DNA from: an uncultured Bacteroides sp. | GTDB lineage: Bacteria > Bacteroidota > Bacteroidia > Bacteroidales > Bacteroidaceae | NCBI GenBank assembly: GCA_934716785.1 | Contig: CAKUYM010000039.1 | Span: 1 to 19,686, forward strand | DNA length: 19,686 nt | Direction: 5' to 3' | In this document: positions 1 through 7,256 of the stretch, piece by piece | How the letters are laid out: each line of letters starts with the position of its first letter | Numbering within the stretch: the stretch's first letter is position 1 | Notes under the pieces: generated by a model | The model's input: only the letters and a program-made list of their open reading frames with translations | The model's database searches: none | Told to the model about the DNA's origin: nothing | Program-made: the position numbers and the translations under genes

Positions 1-908
1 CCCAAGAATGATGGATGGAACGACTGGGCTTTTAGCTCAATGACCACATAGGCATGGAGGTGGGCATTGTAAAACAACAAGTCTGGGAAGAATTCCTGTT
101 GTCCTACTTCCAAGCGAAACTGTCTACCCATATACGAGAAGCCTTTTCCGAGTTCCAAGAGGAAACGTGTCACATTGTTCACCAACTCGTCCTCTATGTC
201 TCGCTCGTCAAATTTCTCTCTCAGATTGAGAAAGTCAAATTTATAAGGGTCTTTGGTCATCTGTTATGCCAAATCGCTCTGCACGGCAGGAAGTGTAGAT
301 TGAAAATTGGTGACGGCTTTGCCATCACGTTCGTACAGGTCCGTGTCGAGCCAATTAAGCAACGCATCACGCCCCCAGTTATTCTCCCATGTCTTTCTTA
401 CAAAGAACAGGGCTTTGTCCAAATTTCCCTTGCATTTTGTGATTATTCTACAATGATGGTCCCAAGGAATAGAGAACAGGATTTTGAAATCGTCGGCAAG
501 CTGCTGACGATTTTGACTTTGTTCCGCAACTTGCGGAATATTTGAGTCGTTTAAGTCTTCCATAAAATCGTCAGCAGTTTGCCGACGATTTGCAAACAAT
601 GGGGCATAAAGCTTGTAAAAGTAGCTCATATACTTCAAGTTGGTAGGCGAGAAACCTTTTACTCCAGGCATCTCGTTCTTCAGGTCCAGACTGAGATTCT
701 TGTAAAAACCAGAGCCGTAAGTGTTTGTGTATTGCTTGGCTTCGATATCTCGTCCCAATTTCCAATAGAAGTCCAACAAATAGCCGTTGGTGGCACATGA
801 TGCTTTAAGGCGATGGCTGTAGAATCTTTCTTTCAATTCTACAAGCCAGTCCTTATAGTCGCTATCATCATGAAGGACTACAGATAAGTCTATATTTTTC
901 TTTACCAT
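1..908 (-). pseudogene. YhcG/DUF1016-family PD-(D/E)XK nuclease gene, interrupted by an in-frame stop and cut by the window edge
   Basis: The ATG at 908 (MVKKNIDLS) opens an N-terminal YhcG/DUF1016 domain, with typical stretches such as GFSPTNLKYMSYFYKLY and ALFFVRKTWENNWGRDALL. The frame reads SDLA and then hits TAA at 264-266. Past this stop the same frame stays open to base 1 and encodes the C-terminal nuclease domain: QMTKDPYKFDFL, then FPDLLFYN and VVIELK, the D...ExK core of the PD-(D/E)XK fold. From memory, relatives have a Gln at the stop position, so a single CAA-to-TAA change would explain it. A TTG further upstream (959) could extend the frame but adds an unlikely leader. The family is often found near restriction-modification or other defence genes; none is visible here. 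As written, a truncated protein of about 214 residues without the nuclease core would be made unless the stop is read through. The 3' end lies outside the window. Confidence 0.85.
487..591. repeat. 28-bp imperfect inverted repeat inside the YhcG gene, with a second palindrome in its loop
   Basis: Arms 487-514 and 564-591 are reverse complements with one mismatch. Each arm is itself partly palindromic (AATCGTC ... GACGATT). The 49-bp spacer contains another perfect 8-bp stem with a 1-nt centre (TTCCGCAA C TTGCGGAA, about 523-539). Read in the gene's frame, both arms encode nearly the same peptide (N-R-x-Q-x-A-D-D-F), because the element is close to self-complementary. It lies in the linker between the two YhcG halves, a variable region in the family. 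The combination looks like a REP-like palindromic element captured in frame. Origin by insertion rather than local duplication is inference. Confidence 0.7.
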
Positions 909-930
909 TATTCTAAAATCTTTAATGCTA

Positions 931-960
931 CAAATATAATGTTTTATCTTGATAATCAAT
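931..960 (-). promoter_or_regulatory. Candidate Bacteroides-type promoter for the YhcG gene
   Basis: On the minus strand a perfect -7 match TATATTTG (complement of 931-938) lies 18 nt downstream of ATTG (complement of 957-960), close to the -33 TTTG element. The -7 box ends 22 nt before the ATG at 908. The same layout (xTTG, 18 nt, TATATTTG) occurs before the sigma-factor gene at 12532-12561, which strengthens both calls. Confidence 0.5.
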
Positions 961-1001
961 CAGAAGAAAATAAGTAATTGGCAAATATTGCTGCTATTGG
1001 C

Positions 1002-1020
1002 TGGAGGCGCAAAGCCTCCA
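1002..1020. repeat. Perfect 7-bp hairpin
   Basis: TGGAGGC (1002-1008) and GCCTCCA (1014-1020) form a perfect stem around a 5-nt GCAAA loop. There is no T-run on either side, so it does not look like an intrinsic terminator. Confidence 0.6.
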
Positions 1021-1065
1021 AGGAACGGCTCGTTTTCGCTATGTCCAAAGGATGAAACAAATAAA

Positions 1066-1103
1066 TCCCGAAGAATGGGGACCTTGAATACCATTCCTCG
1101 GGA
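1066..1103. repeat. 13-bp hairpin with one mismatch
   Basis: Arms 1066-1078 and 1091-1103 pair at 12 of 13 positions (TCCCGAAGAATGG against CCATTCCTCGGGA) around a 12-nt loop. No T-tract follows on either strand. Confidence 0.65.
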
Positions 1104-1124
1104 TGAACAAAAATGTAGTCCTGT

Positions 1125-1174
1125 ATGTCATACGTTTTATATGTCATACGATAAACATGTAAAACGTATGACAT
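1125..1174. repeat. Perfect 15-bp inverted repeat with an extra direct copy in the loop
   Basis: ATGTCATACGTTTTA (1125-1139) is the exact reverse complement of 1160-1174, across a 20-bp spacer. The spacer holds a further direct copy of the first 10 bases (ATGTCATACG, 1141-1150). This gives three copies of one 10-mer, two direct and one inverted, in 50 bp. The layout suits a multi-site operator or a recombinase or replication-protein site better than a terminator. The protein partner is unknown. Confidence 0.7.
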
Positions 1175-1280
1175 CAATGTATATATGCTTACACGCTTCT
1201 TTGCATGGATACTTCTTTATCACATTACAAGTGCATTTCTAAACGATAGTGAATCAGTACGTCAATAAGTCAATACGACA

Positions 1281-1445
1281 GTGAACAACCGAAGCGTCAA
1301 AGATGCGACCTTTTTCAGCAAAATATTGGAAATTTGCCAAACGTATGGCTATGCTACTAAGGAAGATTTCAAGAAATCATTTCTCATGTTCTCATTATTT
1401 AGAGATAAACGACAGATAATGAATGAAATATATAATGAGAAATAG
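1281..1445 (+). CDS. Small unassigned open frame, possible C-terminal gene remnant
   Basis: The frame is open from 1269 (after a TAA at 1266-1268) to TAG at 1443-1445. The only upstream start candidate is GTG at 1281, giving 54 residues. The translation has protein-like, helix-rich composition (FFSKILEICQTYGYATKEDF and MFSLFRDKRQIMNEIYNEK), unlike the low-complexity reading of neighbouring frames. No ATG and no clear ribosome-binding site were seen, and I recognise no family. It could be the tail of a decayed mobile-element gene or chance. The first TTTCTCAT motif lies inside it and an ATGAGAAA motif overlaps its last codons. Confidence 0.25.
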   Translation: MNNRSVKDATFFSKILEICQTYGYATKEDFKKSFLMFSLFRDKRQIMNEIYNEK

Positions 1446-2038
1446 AATGCCAAAATAGTGTTTCTCATCATTTTCCCGCATAAAGGCAGTAAAATCATTC
1501 ATTTCTCATGATGCTTTTATGTGTTTCTCATTGTTCATCATCTATCCTCTTTCAGAGTTTAGTCCGCTTTACTTCATGCGTAAACAAGCTATCATGTGCA
1601 TGAAAGTAAGTAAGCATTGACGTGTTGTCCTATAGGTATCATCGTTTCATTGAAGCTACATCACAACCGTTCCACTGTAGTGCACAGTTCGGTGCACTGT
1701 AGTGGAAAGAACTGTTCACTGTAGTGCAACGATCTGTGCACTATAGTGGAATGAATGAAATGAAGGCGAGATGATAAGAAGATAAAGGCTGAATGACACA
1801 ATGATATCAGTTACATGACATATCAATCAGCATTCAATCAGAACTGCAATGATAATACATAAGTGGATACTTGCAAACAAGCCGACATGAGAAATGAATC
1901 CAGCAAGCATGAGGGATGGATGATTTGGGCGGCTTTTTCGGGTAAAACAATGAGAAATACCATTTTGAAGATGTATTTCTCATTGACTATATACTTAACT
2001 ATCTGATGTTTATCTCAAAATGATGAGAACATGAGAAA
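1380..2038. repeat. Nine dispersed TTTCTCAT/ATGAGAAA motifs in 659 bp
   Basis: TTTCTCAT occurs at 1380, 1461, 1502, 1524 and 1976. Its reverse complement ATGAGAAA occurs at 1435, 1887, 1950 and 2031. The copies at 1950 and 1976 belong to a perfect 13-bp inverted repeat (1948-1960 and 1973-1985) with a 12-bp loop. An 8-mer is expected about once per 33 kb per strand (two-strand count) in random sequence, so nine copies are not chance. They surround the 22-bp-period array and may be binding sites of the same system. Confidence 0.7.
1673..1748. repeat. Iteron-like array: four CACTRTAGTG boxes at exact 22-bp spacing
   Basis: CACTGTAGTG starts at 1673, 1695 and 1717, and CACTATAGTG (a perfect palindrome) at 1739. 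The period is exactly 22 bp, near two turns of B-DNA. The 12-bp spacers differ, so only the boxes are conserved. The first two boxes also form a 16-bp inverted repeat with TTCCACT outside and GTGCAC inside, with two central mismatches; boxes three and four repeat that arrangement less perfectly. Such spacing places dimeric sites on one face of the helix, as in replication iterons or cooperative operators. No replication protein is present in the window. Confidence 0.75.
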
Positions 2039-2070
2039 TGAATATCGAAAATACTCGTTAGTGTGAGCAT

Positions 2071-2120
2071 AGGAGGTGCTTAAAATGTGTGGCTATAAAA
2101 TTATAATTGAAGAAAATTAG
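2071..2120 (+). other. Strong Shine-Dalgarno followed by an 11-codon frame
   Basis: AGGAGG (2071-2076) lies 8 nt before ATG (2085), which opens MCGYKIIIEEN and stops at TAG 2118-2120. Strong SD sequences are uncommon in Bacteroides, so this could be the preserved start of a truncated gene or a leader peptide. It runs towards the end of the sulfatase gene. Chance is not excluded. Confidence 0.25.
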
Positions 2121-2158
2121 AACAGGCTCTAAAAGAAATATGCTCTATTCCTCAAAAA

Positions 2159-3601
2159 CTATTTTGCAACTTGATAATAAGGGTTGGGGTCGGTTGGAAT
2201 AGGCGCATTCGTATCATCAAGCCATTTCATTAGTCTTTTGTAAAGCTCTTTCTTTTTTTGCGGATTGAGCTCTGCCATGTTTTTGGTTTCTCCTAAATCT
2301 TCTTTTAAATCATACAATTCAATAGAATGGTCTTCATAATTATATATCAACTTCCATTCGCCCGAACGAATGCTGGAATAGGGGCGTGCTCTGAAATCTT
2401 TTCCACCATTGAGGTAGGACTCTAAATAGGCGGGGAAATGCCAGAACAAATCACGTTCCGTATCTTTATTTTTTACAACTTTAAATATGTCCTTTCCATC
2501 CAGATTCTTTGCAATCTTGCCTTTGGCAAGATGAACAAAAGTGGGATAAAAATCAACACCGGTGACAGGTATGGACGTGCGTGTCCCAGCCGGAATTTTC
2601 CCACTCCATTTCATAATCAGAGGAACGCGGGACCCTCCTTCGTACGGCATTCCTTTTCCGCCACGAAGGGGATAGTTGTCGGTGACAGGTTCGGAACCCC
2701 CGTTGTCCGAATAGAATATGATGATGGTATTTTCTTCTATACCCAGCTCTTGAATGGCTCGGCATATTTTTCCCACTCCATCATCTAATTTCTCAATCAT
2801 CGCAGCATATACGGGATTGGTATGATACTTCCCGATGGGCTTGTGCCTGTATTTGTCAACTATTGGTGCGGGAGCTTGTAGGGCTGTGTGGACCGCATGG
2901 TGAGAAAGATGAAGAAAGAACGGACCTTCTTTGTGATGTCTCATAAAAGAAATGGCTTCATCTGTCAAACGGTCGGTGAGATATTCTCCCGGTGTCCCTT
3001 CGTCCAGTCCTAAATGGCATTTACTCTTATTAGGTAAGCAATAAGGATAAAAATAGGAATAGGGTGCGCCTGCCCGGTTTCCTCCTACATTCCAAATGAA
3101 ACCTTGAGAAAGAGGCCCTGTACCATCCGCATCATCACCCAAATGCCATTTGCCAATATGCCCGCATTGGTATCCTTGCTGCTGAAGCGCTTCGGCTATT
3201 GTGACAAAATCTGCACGGACATCATCTGTATTGGCTATTGGTATTAACTTTCGTCGAGTACGGTCACCCCGATCGGGAGGGCTGACAGTGTACACTCCGT
3301 GGCGTGGAGTGTACATTCCTGTCATCATACAGGCCCGGCTTGGGGCGGAATTAGCGGCTGCTGCATAGGCATTATCAAAAAGCAGCCCTTCAGCAGCCAA
3401 GCGGTCTATATGGGGAGTTTCATAATAATCACTTCCCATAACTCCTAAATCGGTCCAGCCCAAATCATCAGCTAAAATGAACACGATATTAGGTTTTGTT
3501 GTGTCTTTCTTAGACGTTTTTTGGGCAAATGTGACCCATGGCGTAAAAGGTAAGGCACAAAATAGAATTCGGATAGTTCTTTTTTCCATCATACTATTCA
3601 T
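2159..3601 (-). CDS. Secreted Ser-type sulfatase (alkaline-phosphatase-like fold, S1 family)
   Basis: This 480-residue protein hydrolyses sulfate esters, most likely on a glycan, in the periplasm or at the cell surface. An N-terminal signal peptide ends near A26 (VTFA, then QK). The sulfatase core follows: metal-binding ADD at 44-46, the active-site motif S85-A-P-S-R89 followed by ACMMTG, GKWHLG around K151/H153, HHAVH around H238, SDNGG with D299/N300, and RGGKG around K316. Ser at the motif start means conversion to formylglycine by a radical-SAM anaerobic sulfatase-maturating enzyme, not encoded in this window. Length fits the family. It is the last gene of the sigma/fecR/susCD operon, 47 bp after the other sulfatase. 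ATG at 3601 was chosen; the Met codons at positions 4 and 5 are alternatives. Which sulfate position and sugar it cuts cannot be read from sequence alone. Confidence 0.95.
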   Translation of the reverse strand: MNSMMEKRTIRILFCALPFTPWVTFAQKTSKKDTTKPNIVFILADDLGWTDLGVMGSDYYETPHIDRLAAEGLLFDNAYAAAANSAPSRACMMTGMYTPRHGVYTVSPPDRGDRTRRKLIPIANTDDVRADFVTIAEALQQQGYQCGHIGKWHLGDDADGTGPLSQGFIWNVGGNRAGAPYSYFYPYCLPNKSKCHLGLDEGTPGEYLTDRLTDEAISFMRHHKEGPFFLHLSHHAVHTALQAPAPIVDKYRHKPIGKYHTNPVYAAMIEKLDDGVGKICRAIQELGIEENTIIIFYSDNGGSEPVTDNYPLRGGKGMPYEGGSRVPLIMKWSGKIPAGTRTSIPVTGVDFYPTFVHLAKGKIAKNLDGKDIFKVVKNKDTERDLFWHFPAYLESYLNGGKDFRARPYSSIRSGEWKLIYNYEDHSIELYDLKEDLGETKNMAELNPQKKKELYKRLMKWLDDTNAPIPTDPNPYYQVAK

Positions 3602-3624
3602 TTGTAAAGTAGAAGCTTCAAATT

Positions 3625-3660
3625 TTCAGAATAGATGTGTTAACAGTTTTACATTCTGAA
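3625..3660 (-). promoter_or_regulatory. Hairpin at the junction of the two sulfatase genes
   Basis: TTCAGAAT (3625-3632) and ATTCTGAA (3653-3660) form a perfect 8-bp stem with a 20-nt loop. It overlaps the last codons and stop of the upstream sulfatase and fills most of the 47-bp gap. There is no T-tract, so an RNA-processing or stability role fits better than termination. The function is inferred. Confidence 0.4.
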
Positions 3661-5166
3661 TCGCTTGTTCTCAGCGGGCACAGTAGACTGCTTCATCATT
3701 TCTTCCATTTTCTTCACTACCTCAGGAAATTTATCCGCCACATCATGCTCTTCTTTTATGTCATTATCCAAGTTGAATAATAACATTTTGGTATTGCCTT
3801 TCTTGATATCCTTCAACAAGCCTTTCCATTTCCCCCAACGTACAGCTCTTTCTCCATCTAAATCGGGAAATTCCCAATACAAAAATGGATGTATCATTTG
3901 TTTGTCTTTTTCTCCTAATAGTGTAGGCAAAAAACTGATACCATCTGTTGGCGGGCATTTCCCTTTGGCTATTTCTGCAAATGTAGGCATCACATCTTGG
4001 AAAGAGCAAATATGATCTGTTTCTGTATTTGGAGCTATTTTCTCCGGCCATGTAAAGATTGCCGGAACCCGTATGCCGCCTTCGTGCAAGAAGCATTTGC
4101 CCCAACCGTACTCCGATTTAAACAATCCCCCGCTATTGAACCAAGGGGAGTCTGAACCTCCATTAAAAGTAGGACCATTATCGGATGTATAAACAATCAA
4201 TGTGTTATCGTACAGCCCATCTTTTTTCAACTTATCTACCAATTTGCCGACTTGCTCGTCAAAATAGCTGATCATAGCAGCGTAAGTTGCATGGGGATAT
4301 CGACAAGGCATATAGCCTGTCTCACCGGTATAGGGCTTTTCATCACCAAACTTCTTTACATAGTATTGTACCCATCTTTCGGGAGCTTGCAAGGATACAT
4401 GGGGGATCGGAGTTGTCCACATGACAAAGAAGGGTGACTTTTTATGGTTGTCAACAAAGCTTAGTAATCGGTCAAAAATCAAATCGTTGGCATATTCCTT
4501 TTGCGTGTATTTATTATAACTTGCAGGATCATACGGATCCGCACCCGGGTCTAACGGAGTGGTGTGGGGATTCATTACTTTATTTTTCAAGTATACACGT
4601 TGGCCATTGTCATACAAAAAAGCCGGATAGTAAGTATGTGCTTGGCGTTGGCAATTATATCCGAAGAAGTTGTCGAATCCTTGTTTTTCGGGAGCTCCTT
4701 CAGAGCCCGGATACCCTAATCCCCATTTGCCGAAGCATCCCGTGGCATATCCCGCTTGCTGCATCATTTTCCCCAAAGTGGGAGTGCCGACCTTCAAGGG
4801 ATATTGTCCTTCCAATTCTTTATGTACATACATGGAGTCGTAATCTCTGACGGCACCTCTTATTGCCATTTCATCGTTTCCACGAATTTGAGAATGTCCA
4901 GAATGCATTCCTGTCATCAGTACGCAACGGGCAGCCGCCGATACCGGTGAGCCGGAATAATGTTGGGTAAATTTCATCCCCTGTTCCCTTAGTTTGTCAA
5001 TGTTGGGAGTTTCGATTTTCTGTTGTCCGTAGCATTGCAAATCCCCGTAACCCAGATCATCCATCAATATATAGATGATATTGGGACGTTGTTCAGCTGT
5101 TTGCTGTGCCTGTATTGTGTTACCCAAAAATAAGGAACAACCTATTATTAGTTTTTCAATATTCAT
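3649..5166 (-). CDS. Secreted Ser-type arylsulfatase-like sulfatase (S1 family)
   Basis: From the ATG at 5166 the product has 505 residues; an upstream TTG (5193) would add nine residues before the signal peptide and is disfavoured. A signal peptide (MNIEKLIIGCSLFLGNTIQAQ) is followed by the sulfatase fold. Counted from the TTG, the motifs are MDD around 45, active-site S85-A-A-A-R89 followed by CVLMTG, GKWGLG around K156, PHVSLQAP with H265, and SDNG with D338/N339. The Pro of the usual S-x-P-x-R motif is Ala, a substitution known in active family members, and the usual His of GKWHLG is Gly, as in some subfamilies with GYNCQRQAH-type inserts. It is therefore a different subfamily from its neighbour and probably acts on a different sulfate position or sugar. 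It needs the anaerobic sulfatase-maturating enzyme. It lies between susD and the second sulfatase. Confidence 0.94.
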   Translation of the reverse strand: MNIEKLIIGCSLFLGNTIQAQQTAEQRPNIIYILMDDLGYGDLQCYGQQKIETPNIDKLREQGMKFTQHYSGSPVSAAARCVLMTGMHSGHSQIRGNDEMAIRGAVRDYDSMYVHKELEGQYPLKVGTPTLGKMMQQAGYATGCFGKWGLGYPGSEGAPEKQGFDNFFGYNCQRQAHTYYPAFLYDNGQRVYLKNKVMNPHTTPLDPGADPYDPASYNKYTQKEYANDLIFDRLLSFVDNHKKSPFFVMWTTPIPHVSLQAPERWVQYYVKKFGDEKPYTGETGYMPCRYPHATYAAMISYFDEQVGKLVDKLKKDGLYDNTLIVYTSDNGPTFNGGSDSPWFNSGGLFKSEYGWGKCFLHEGGIRVPAIFTWPEKIAPNTETDHICSFQDVMPTFAEIAKGKCPPTDGISFLPTLLGEKDKQMIHPFLYWEFPDLDGERAVRWGKWKGLLKDIKKGNTKMLLFNLDNDIKEEHDVADKFPEVVKKMEEMMKQSTVPAENKRFRM

Positions 5167-5223
5167 ATTTTCTTTTAGAGTCTTGTTAATCAATAAAAAT
5201 CATATAAATGTAGAAATAAATAA

Positions 5224-5289
5224 GAGACAAGAAAGACATGGCTTCTGTTTGCTTAATTTATTAAAAAGTTAAGTTGTCATTCTTGTCTC
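5224..5289 (-). promoter_or_regulatory. Long hairpin between susD-like and sulfatase genes
   Basis: Arms 5224-5238 and 5275-5289 pair at 14 of 15 positions across a 36-nt loop, which itself holds a small CTTAA/TTAAG stem. It lies in the 146-bp gap between the SusD stop and the sulfatase ATG, the largest gap in the operon. On the minus strand it is followed by TTATTTATTTC, which is U-rich but not a clean T-tract. Partial attenuation or 3' protection of the susCD message, lowering sulfatase expression, is a reasonable inference. Confidence 0.5.
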
Positions 5290-5312
5290 GAATTGTTAAA
5301 GACAGTTGTGGC

Positions 5313-7235
5313 TTACCACCCCGGATTCTGTTCCAACTTGGGGTTCAGCAGTATTTCGGTAGTCGGAATTTGATATAAGTAATATTTTTCCAACCAACCC
5401 TTGCCTTCTTTTATTGGATCGTTAAAAAGGAATATATTTCCTTCTGTCATGGAACCGTTTGTACCATCGGAATAACCGGTAGACGGGTTGTACAAAGTCA
5501 TACTGTTCTTTGCCGCATCTGCTTTGCTCATCCAAATGCCTGTTGCCGGCTGGTTGATGAACCACGGTGCCATACGCCAACGGCGTACATCATAGAATCC
5601 AAATCCTTCACCCATCAATTCTATGATACGCTCGCGGCGTATTTCCCACAATACCGGGTCAACCGAAATACCGTTGTCATTGCCTTTCGGATAATATTTT
5701 CCACGATTCGGATCAAAATTCTCATCTATCTCGGATACGGTCATTCTTGCAATATCAGCACGGTCGCGTAGTTTGTTGATCGTTTTGTCGGCAACATCCT
5801 GATTGAATGCTCCAAGTTCAAATTTGGCTTCGGCTTCATTCAATAATACTTCTTCGATCTTGAAGATTGGTTTGTCGGCTGTATTTACCGCACCGTTATT
5901 GAAATTCTTTTCCCAATTACTCCAATGCTTCCATACGTAATATCCTGAACGGCAAGTAACAAATGCGCCTGTACCCAATCTTGGAATTTCAGGAACAAGA
6001 GAAGCACCCCAGTTTTGACCAGGCAAGCGTTTCATACCGACTCCCGGATTGCTACAACTTGTGTTTGCACCCATGATGTCGATATATTCGCGGTCTGCCG
6101 GATTATCTGTGTACGACCATGTGGCATAATCGCCCTTTCCGGCTTTCACTTTATAAGGAGGAATGACGGTATGATACAAACGAGGATCACGGTCACGGAA
6201 TTCGGCATACATATCTTTTTCACCATGATAGCCGGACGTGGTATTCATAATAGGTTTGCCATTCTTCATTAGATAAAGGTTTACCGTATTGTGATTCATT
6301 TCCACATGGTGGGAAGAAGTATGTTCGATATGGCCCATACTGTGCTCATTTATATTTTCAACATACGATTTATAGAAAATAACTCCTGGTATTCCATCCA
6401 AATCAGGACTAATCCACATTTCACCGTATCCGGCAGCGGGTTGCCCGTCCGTTCCTCGATATAAAGTAGGATATGCATTCATCAGTACCTCCGATACGCG
6501 TACACATTCTTGAAGATACTTTTCATAATCACCGAGCTCATGATATTTTCTCCAAGTGCCTTCGCGCAAAGTAAAGCGGGAAAGAGCTGCGCGCACACAA
6601 TCTTGATTGATTGTATTTTTACCGTCTTCTGAAGTAAAATTTCCTATGTTATCTTCTGCCCATTTCAAACGCTCCAATACTTTGTCCGCTACTTCTTTTC
6701 TATCCATGCGAGGGCCGTAGACTTCCGGGGAGTCTTCCTGTAAGACTTGGTCTACCCAAGGTACTGCCCCGAAACGGTCTATCAACTCCATATACCAGTA
6801 TGAATGGAAGAAATATCCCACAGCACGCCAATGATTCTTCTGGGGTTCAGTCATACTTGAAGCATCGATATGAGACAACATAATGTTGATGCGGCGGATA
6901 AATGTCTTGAAGTCCCAACCATTGCCACTTGCTACACTGGCCACTGTCTGATAGGCAAAGGAGTTATAACCGCTTTCATACTTTTCTTCCAGATAACCGG
7001 CATCTAAGTCTGCTTTATAACTTCCGTCCTGCGCATAGCTTTTGAAAGAGGTGCGGATTGTGTTGTTAGTAAACATTTCATAGCAAGGCCACATAAAAGC
7101 CTTGAAATTATCGTAGGAATTGAAGGCATTGCCCTCTGTTAAATCAGTCACCGGAGCCTTTTCCAAAAAACTGTCATTGCAACCGGAAAAGGTCATTACT
7201 CCGAGAATAGCTAAACTTATAAATAGTTTTTTCAT
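5313..7235 (-). CDS. SusD/RagB-family glycan-binding lipoprotein
   Basis: This 640-residue outer-membrane lipoprotein captures glycan at the cell surface and forms the lid of the SusC transporter encoded 21 bp upstream. The N-terminus has a lipoprotein signal with lipobox F-S-G-C19, followed by the common start of the family (NDSFLEKAPVTDL). The middle carries TPR-like helices, including LLNEAEAKFELG and LRDRADIARMTV. The C-terminal SusD region includes WEIRRERIIELMGEGFGFYD and the ending YLYQIPTTEILLNPKLEQNP, both hallmarks of RagB/SusD. ATG at 7235 gives the lipoprotein signal directly. The length is normal for the longer members. The specific ligand is unknown, but the following sulfatases point to a sulfated oligosaccharide. 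Confidence 0.96.
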   Translation of the reverse strand: MKKLFISLAILGVMTFSGCNDSFLEKAPVTDLTEGNAFNSYDNFKAFMWPCYEMFTNNTIRTSFKSYAQDGSYKADLDAGYLEEKYESGYNSFAYQTVASVASGNGWDFKTFIRRINIMLSHIDASSMTEPQKNHWRAVGYFFHSYWYMELIDRFGAVPWVDQVLQEDSPEVYGPRMDRKEVADKVLERLKWAEDNIGNFTSEDGKNTINQDCVRAALSRFTLREGTWRKYHELGDYEKYLQECVRVSEVLMNAYPTLYRGTDGQPAAGYGEMWISPDLDGIPGVIFYKSYVENINEHSMGHIEHTSSHHVEMNHNTVNLYLMKNGKPIMNTTSGYHGEKDMYAEFRDRDPRLYHTVIPPYKVKAGKGDYATWSYTDNPADREYIDIMGANTSCSNPGVGMKRLPGQNWGASLVPEIPRLGTGAFVTCRSGYYVWKHWSNWEKNFNNGAVNTADKPIFKIEEVLLNEAEAKFELGAFNQDVADKTINKLRDRADIARMTVSEIDENFDPNRGKYYPKGNDNGISVDPVLWEIRRERIIELMGEGFGFYDVRRWRMAPWFINQPATGIWMSKADAAKNSMTLYNPSTGYSDGTNGSMTEGNIFLFNDPIKEGKGWLEKYYLYQIPTTEILLNPKLEQNPGW

Positions 7236-7256
7236 ATGCTCATACTTATTTAAGGT

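Larger units (their letters stand above)
961..2158. other. 1.2-kb repeat-rich intergenic region without a convincing gene
   Basis: Between the YhcG promoter and the end of the first sulfatase gene no frame on either strand looks like an intact gene. The longest (949-1242 plus, 956-1177 minus) have no recognisable protein character and run through hairpins. The stretch holds three hairpins (1002-1174), a 57-codon open frame (1269-1445), four 10-bp near-palindromes at 22-bp period (1673-1748), nine TTTCTCAT/ATGAGAAA motifs (1380-2038) and a strong AGGAGG followed by an 11-codon frame (2071-2120). The repeat density suggests the leftover control or origin region of an accessory element. Confidence 0.7.

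Noticed and set aside
54..545. Plus-strand open frame of 163 codons
   Set aside because: It is the antisense shadow of the YhcG nuclease gene, whose minus-strand frame carries recognisable motifs on both sides of the stop.
1125..1174. Invertible promoter switch
   Set aside because: The spacer between the arms is only 20 bp and contains no promoter match; Bacteroides invertible promoters are larger.
949..1242. Plus-strand 97-codon frame in the intergenic region
   Set aside because: It runs through three hairpins, lacks protein-like composition and has no start signal.
1673..1748. CRISPR array
   Set aside because: The conserved box is only 10 bp, the spacers are 12 bp, and there are no cas genes. 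Geometry fits iterons or operators.
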